Assembly (NCBI GenBank): GCA_913757435.1
Contig: CAJYDM010000004.1
Location: 1-64,000 of the forward strand
Origin: Syntrophomonas sp. DTU019
GTDB lineage: Bacteria > Bacillota > Syntrophomonadia > Syntrophomonadales > Syntrophomonadaceae
Direction: 5' to 3'
DNA: 64,000 nt
The notes beneath the pieces were generated by a model. That model was not told the origin of the DNA. It was given only the letters and a program-made list of their open reading frames with translations, and did no database searches. Of this stretch, positions 61,839-64,000 are shown piece by piece. Position 1 is the first letter of the stretch, and each line of letters opens with the position of its first letter. The position numbers and the translations under genes are program-made.

Positions 61839-63947
61839 TCAGTCATTGTGGGCCGGTTCGGCCGTTATGCCGTATTTGGCGGCTTTGCGCAAAACCGTGG
61901 ATGGGTCGATGCCGAGATGCCTGGCGACCTCGCGGGTAGCCCGGTAACGCCTGTAGGCATGGGAAATGATCTCCTTTTCCACAAATTCGACGGCCTCTTT
62001 TAAGGGGAGAATCCCTTCGATGGATATCTGAGGGTGAACATCTTTGCGCATGAAATTTTTTATATTATTGGGCAGGTCTTCGCCGGTCAGGACATCCCGC
62101 GGGATAGTCACTATCAAGCGCTCAATGACATTTTCCAATTCCCGGACATTGCCTGGCCAGTCGTAATTCATGAGTATATCGATGACATCAGGGAACAACT
62201 CTTTTTTCATATCGTATTTCTTATTAAATAGCTTTATGAAGTGGGCTGCCAGCAGAGGTATCTCTTCCTTGCGGGCCCGTAGGGGCGGGACCTCGACCGG
62301 CACCACGTTGAGGCGATAGTAAAGGTCTTCCCGGAACTGTTTATCGGCTACCAATTGTTTGATATCCCGGTTGGTGGCGGCGATTATGCGCACATCAATG
62401 GGGATAGTCTTTTCCCCACCCACCCGGATTATTTCCTTATTTTGAATCACCCTCAACAGATTGGCTTGTAAACTGAAGGGCAGCTCGCTGATTTCATCCA
62501 GGAGGATGGTTCCCCCATTGGCCAGTTCGAAGTAACCGGCCCGGCCTCCCTTTTTGGCCCCGGTGAAAGCTCCCGGGTCATAGCCGAATAATTCTGATTC
62601 CAAAAGGTTTTTGGCAATAGCTCCGCAGTTTATCTTGATGAACGGGCCATTACGGCGTGGGCTGTTGATGTGGATGGTTTCGGCGATAAGTTCTTTGCCG
62701 GTACCTGATTCCCCAGTGATCAGGACAGTTGACTTAACCTGAGCGATACGGATAACCTTGTCGAGCAATTCTTTCATTATCCGTGAACCGACAATTAGTT
62801 TCTCAGTGTCGTACTGCATCTGCAGGGCCCGCAGCTCGGATTCATAATGTTTGCTCAGCCCCTGAGCCTGCTCCAGTTGTTGCTTAAGCTGCATCAGCTC
62901 GGTGATGTCCCGGACATTGGAAACCACCCGGAATATCCGGCCTTTTCGATCAAACACAGGGGTACCGGTAGTCAGCGCGGTCCGCCCGGCCAAGGTCCGC
63001 TGTATGATGGTCACCGGTTTTCTCTCTTTCAGAACCAGGGCACTGACCGACTCCGATACGATGCCCCTTTCCCTCACCAAGTCCTCTACGTTGTGACCCA
63101 CCATTTCACTGGCCGGGACCCCGGTCAGTTTTTCAAAGGCCTCATTGACCCGAAGGGTGATGCCCTCGCCATTGGTCAGGTAGAGTCCGTCATAGGACGA
63201 CTCGATGATGGCATCCATTTCCCGATTTAGCTCCTTCACATTTTCCAGTTCTCTGGATATGTTTTCGAGTTCGGAGATATCCTGAAGAACCGCCACCGCC
63301 CCAATGATCTCTCCGTCTTCTAATATTGGGGTGCGGTTGGATATGAACAGTGAGTTCTTAAGCATAATCTTCTGTGCCGGTCTGGGGCAGCCGGTTACCA
63401 GCGTTTCTACCAGGCCGCTGTTGGGAATGACTTGCATGATTTCCTGGCCAATCACATCAACGCTTTTGATGTCCAGGAATTTCTCCGCGGCCCGGTTGAG
63501 CAAAGTTATCCGGGCGTTTTTGTCAATAGCTATGATGAGGTTATGTGTGGAATCCAGGATGGTCTGTAGTTCATTAGACAGGTACATGAAGGAGTTAAAA
63601 TAGGCATAGGCCAGGTCGCTGCGTGTGATCATGCCCACCACTTTATCCTGGTCGACTACCGGGAGCCGCCCCACACTTCTCTTGATAAGATCCCGCACCT
63701 GTTCATCGGGGTGGCCGGTAATTACGCTGGTGGCCATGATTTGATCGACTGTGGTATTGGGATCACCGTCCCCGGCCAATACCCGGTAGAGGTGGCTTTT
63801 GGTCAATAGCCCTACCATCCGGCCATGTTCGTCTATTACCGGGGCCCCATCAATTTCGTGATCTAAGAATATACGGCTGGCTTCCCGAATAGTATGCGCC
63901 AGGGTCAAAGTCACCGGTTCAGTGCTCATTATGTCAGACAGCTTCAT
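61839..63947 (-). CDS. CBS-PAS-PAS sigma-54-dependent transcriptional activator
   Basis: Enhancer-binding protein of 702 residues. A CBS domain pair (about 1-120; MSTEPVTLTLAHTIREASRI, IMATSVITGHPDEQVRDLI) suggests sensing of adenine nucleotides or SAM. Two PAS domains follow (about 130-240 and 250-370; LIIAIDKNARITLLN, YDGLYLTNGEGITLR) and a short coiled coil. The AAA+ core has Walker A TGESGTGKE (about 411), GAFTGA (about 457) and Walker B GGTILLDEISEL. The Fis HTH is at about 660-695 (YRATREVARHLGIDPSTVLR). It stands upstream of, and reads toward, the thiolase operon with its sigma-54 promoter, so that operon is the likely target. Confidence 0.94.
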   Translation of the reverse strand: MKLSDIMSTEPVTLTLAHTIREASRIFLDHEIDGAPVIDEHGRMVGLLTKSHLYRVLAGDGDPNTTVDQIMATSVITGHPDEQVRDLIKRSVGRLPVVDQDKVVGMITRSDLAYAYFNSFMYLSNELQTILDSTHNLIIAIDKNARITLLNRAAEKFLDIKSVDVIGQEIMQVIPNSGLVETLVTGCPRPAQKIMLKNSLFISNRTPILEDGEIIGAVAVLQDISELENISRELENVKELNREMDAIIESSYDGLYLTNGEGITLRVNEAFEKLTGVPASEMVGHNVEDLVRERGIVSESVSALVLKERKPVTIIQRTLAGRTALTTGTPVFDRKGRIFRVVSNVRDITELMQLKQQLEQAQGLSKHYESELRALQMQYDTEKLIVGSRIMKELLDKVIRIAQVKSTVLITGESGTGKELIAETIHINSPRRNGPFIKINCGAIAKNLLESELFGYDPGAFTGAKKGGRAGYFELANGGTILLDEISELPFSLQANLLRVIQNKEIIRVGGEKTIPIDVRIIAATNRDIKQLVADKQFREDLYYRLNVVPVEVPPLRARKEEIPLLAAHFIKLFNKKYDMKKELFPDVIDILMNYDWPGNVRELENVIERLIVTIPRDVLTGEDLPNNIKNFMRKDVHPQISIEGILPLKEAVEFVEKEIISHAYRRYRATREVARHLGIDPSTVLRKAAKYGITAEPAHND

Positions 63948-64000
63948 AATGAAAACCTCACAACTACGTTGGACGTATCTGGCTGTATTCTTCTGTTATT

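Noticed and set aside
61797-62003. Plus-strand frame with a membrane-like start (MKKWAILRLAVALVSVIVG)
   Set aside because: It runs into the antisense of the activator gene's C-terminus and no continuation or family was recognised.
1-64000. CRISPR array, prophage or integrated plasmid
   Set aside because: No regularly spaced repeats, cas genes, integrase or phage structural genes were seen; repeats here are dispersed hairpins.

Overview
The window looks like a chromosomal segment of an anaerobic, low-to-moderate GC Firmicute (Clostridia), most like the Syntrophomonadaceae/Peptococcaceae. This is inference from gene content: two PAS-containing sigma-54 activators, a thiolase/DUF35/CoA-transferase acyl-CoA cluster, strong Gram-positive Shine-Dalgarno sites, several TTG/GTG starts, a Gram-positive LexA (CGAACNNNNGTTC) box, and many ABC exporters with MarR, TetR or two-component control. 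No tRNA, rRNA or CRISPR was found.

Layout. 0.1-6.1 kb: a type I restriction-modification operon (hsdM-hsdS-hsdR, minus strand). 6.3-8.1 kb: SAM methyltransferase plus a DUF4213/DUF364 protein. 8.5-13.1 kb: secreted subtilisin-like protease, calcineurin-type phosphoesterase, and a Mur ligase lacking the usual N-terminal domain. 13-18.7 kb: decayed transposase, M24 peptidase, several small proteins, a tandem pair of universal stress proteins and an HRxxGPA-repeat protein. 19-22.8 kb: ParA ATPase plus a small partner, convergent with a sigma-region-4-like protein; an IS1634-type element sits between them, flanked by a 285-bp direct duplication. 23.1-30.9 kb: glnS, then a mutasome-like cassette (dnaE, DUF6504, ImuB-like protein) under an SOS box and interrupted by a group II intron remnant. 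31-38.8 kb: MORN protein, PAS sigma-54 activator, MscS channel, and a MarR-controlled hydrolase operon with two visible operators. 38.9-43.2 kb: a REP-associated tyrosine transposase (RAYT) surrounded by its probable palindromes, a SEC-C protein and a GH18 glycosidase. 43.4-57.5 kb: DUF218 protein, TetR-regulated ABC exporter, a second ABC exporter, thioesterase, hydrolase, and an RR-HK-ABC operon. 58.1-64 kb: CoA-transferase, DUF35 protein and a frame-broken thiolase, with a good sigma-54 promoter and a CBS-PAS-PAS sigma-54 activator directly upstream.

The strongest unifying signal is a family of dispersed hairpins sharing GGGGACG/CGTCCCC with TGACA or GTTGCTTCC arms (about 8.5, 10.6, 25.0, 25.2, 28.4, 29.3, 38.9, 39.8, 41.9, 43.2 and 48.0 kb). 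They flank the RAYT gene, lie just downstream of stop codons, and in two genes supply the last codons and the stop (RGRSS*, RGRSC*). The same repeats border the intron remnant and a tandem duplication of the dnaE 3' end. Other genome-plasticity marks are the long IS1634 target duplication, a DUF218 pseudogene, a second copy of an ABC permease tail, and a thiolase with two indels.
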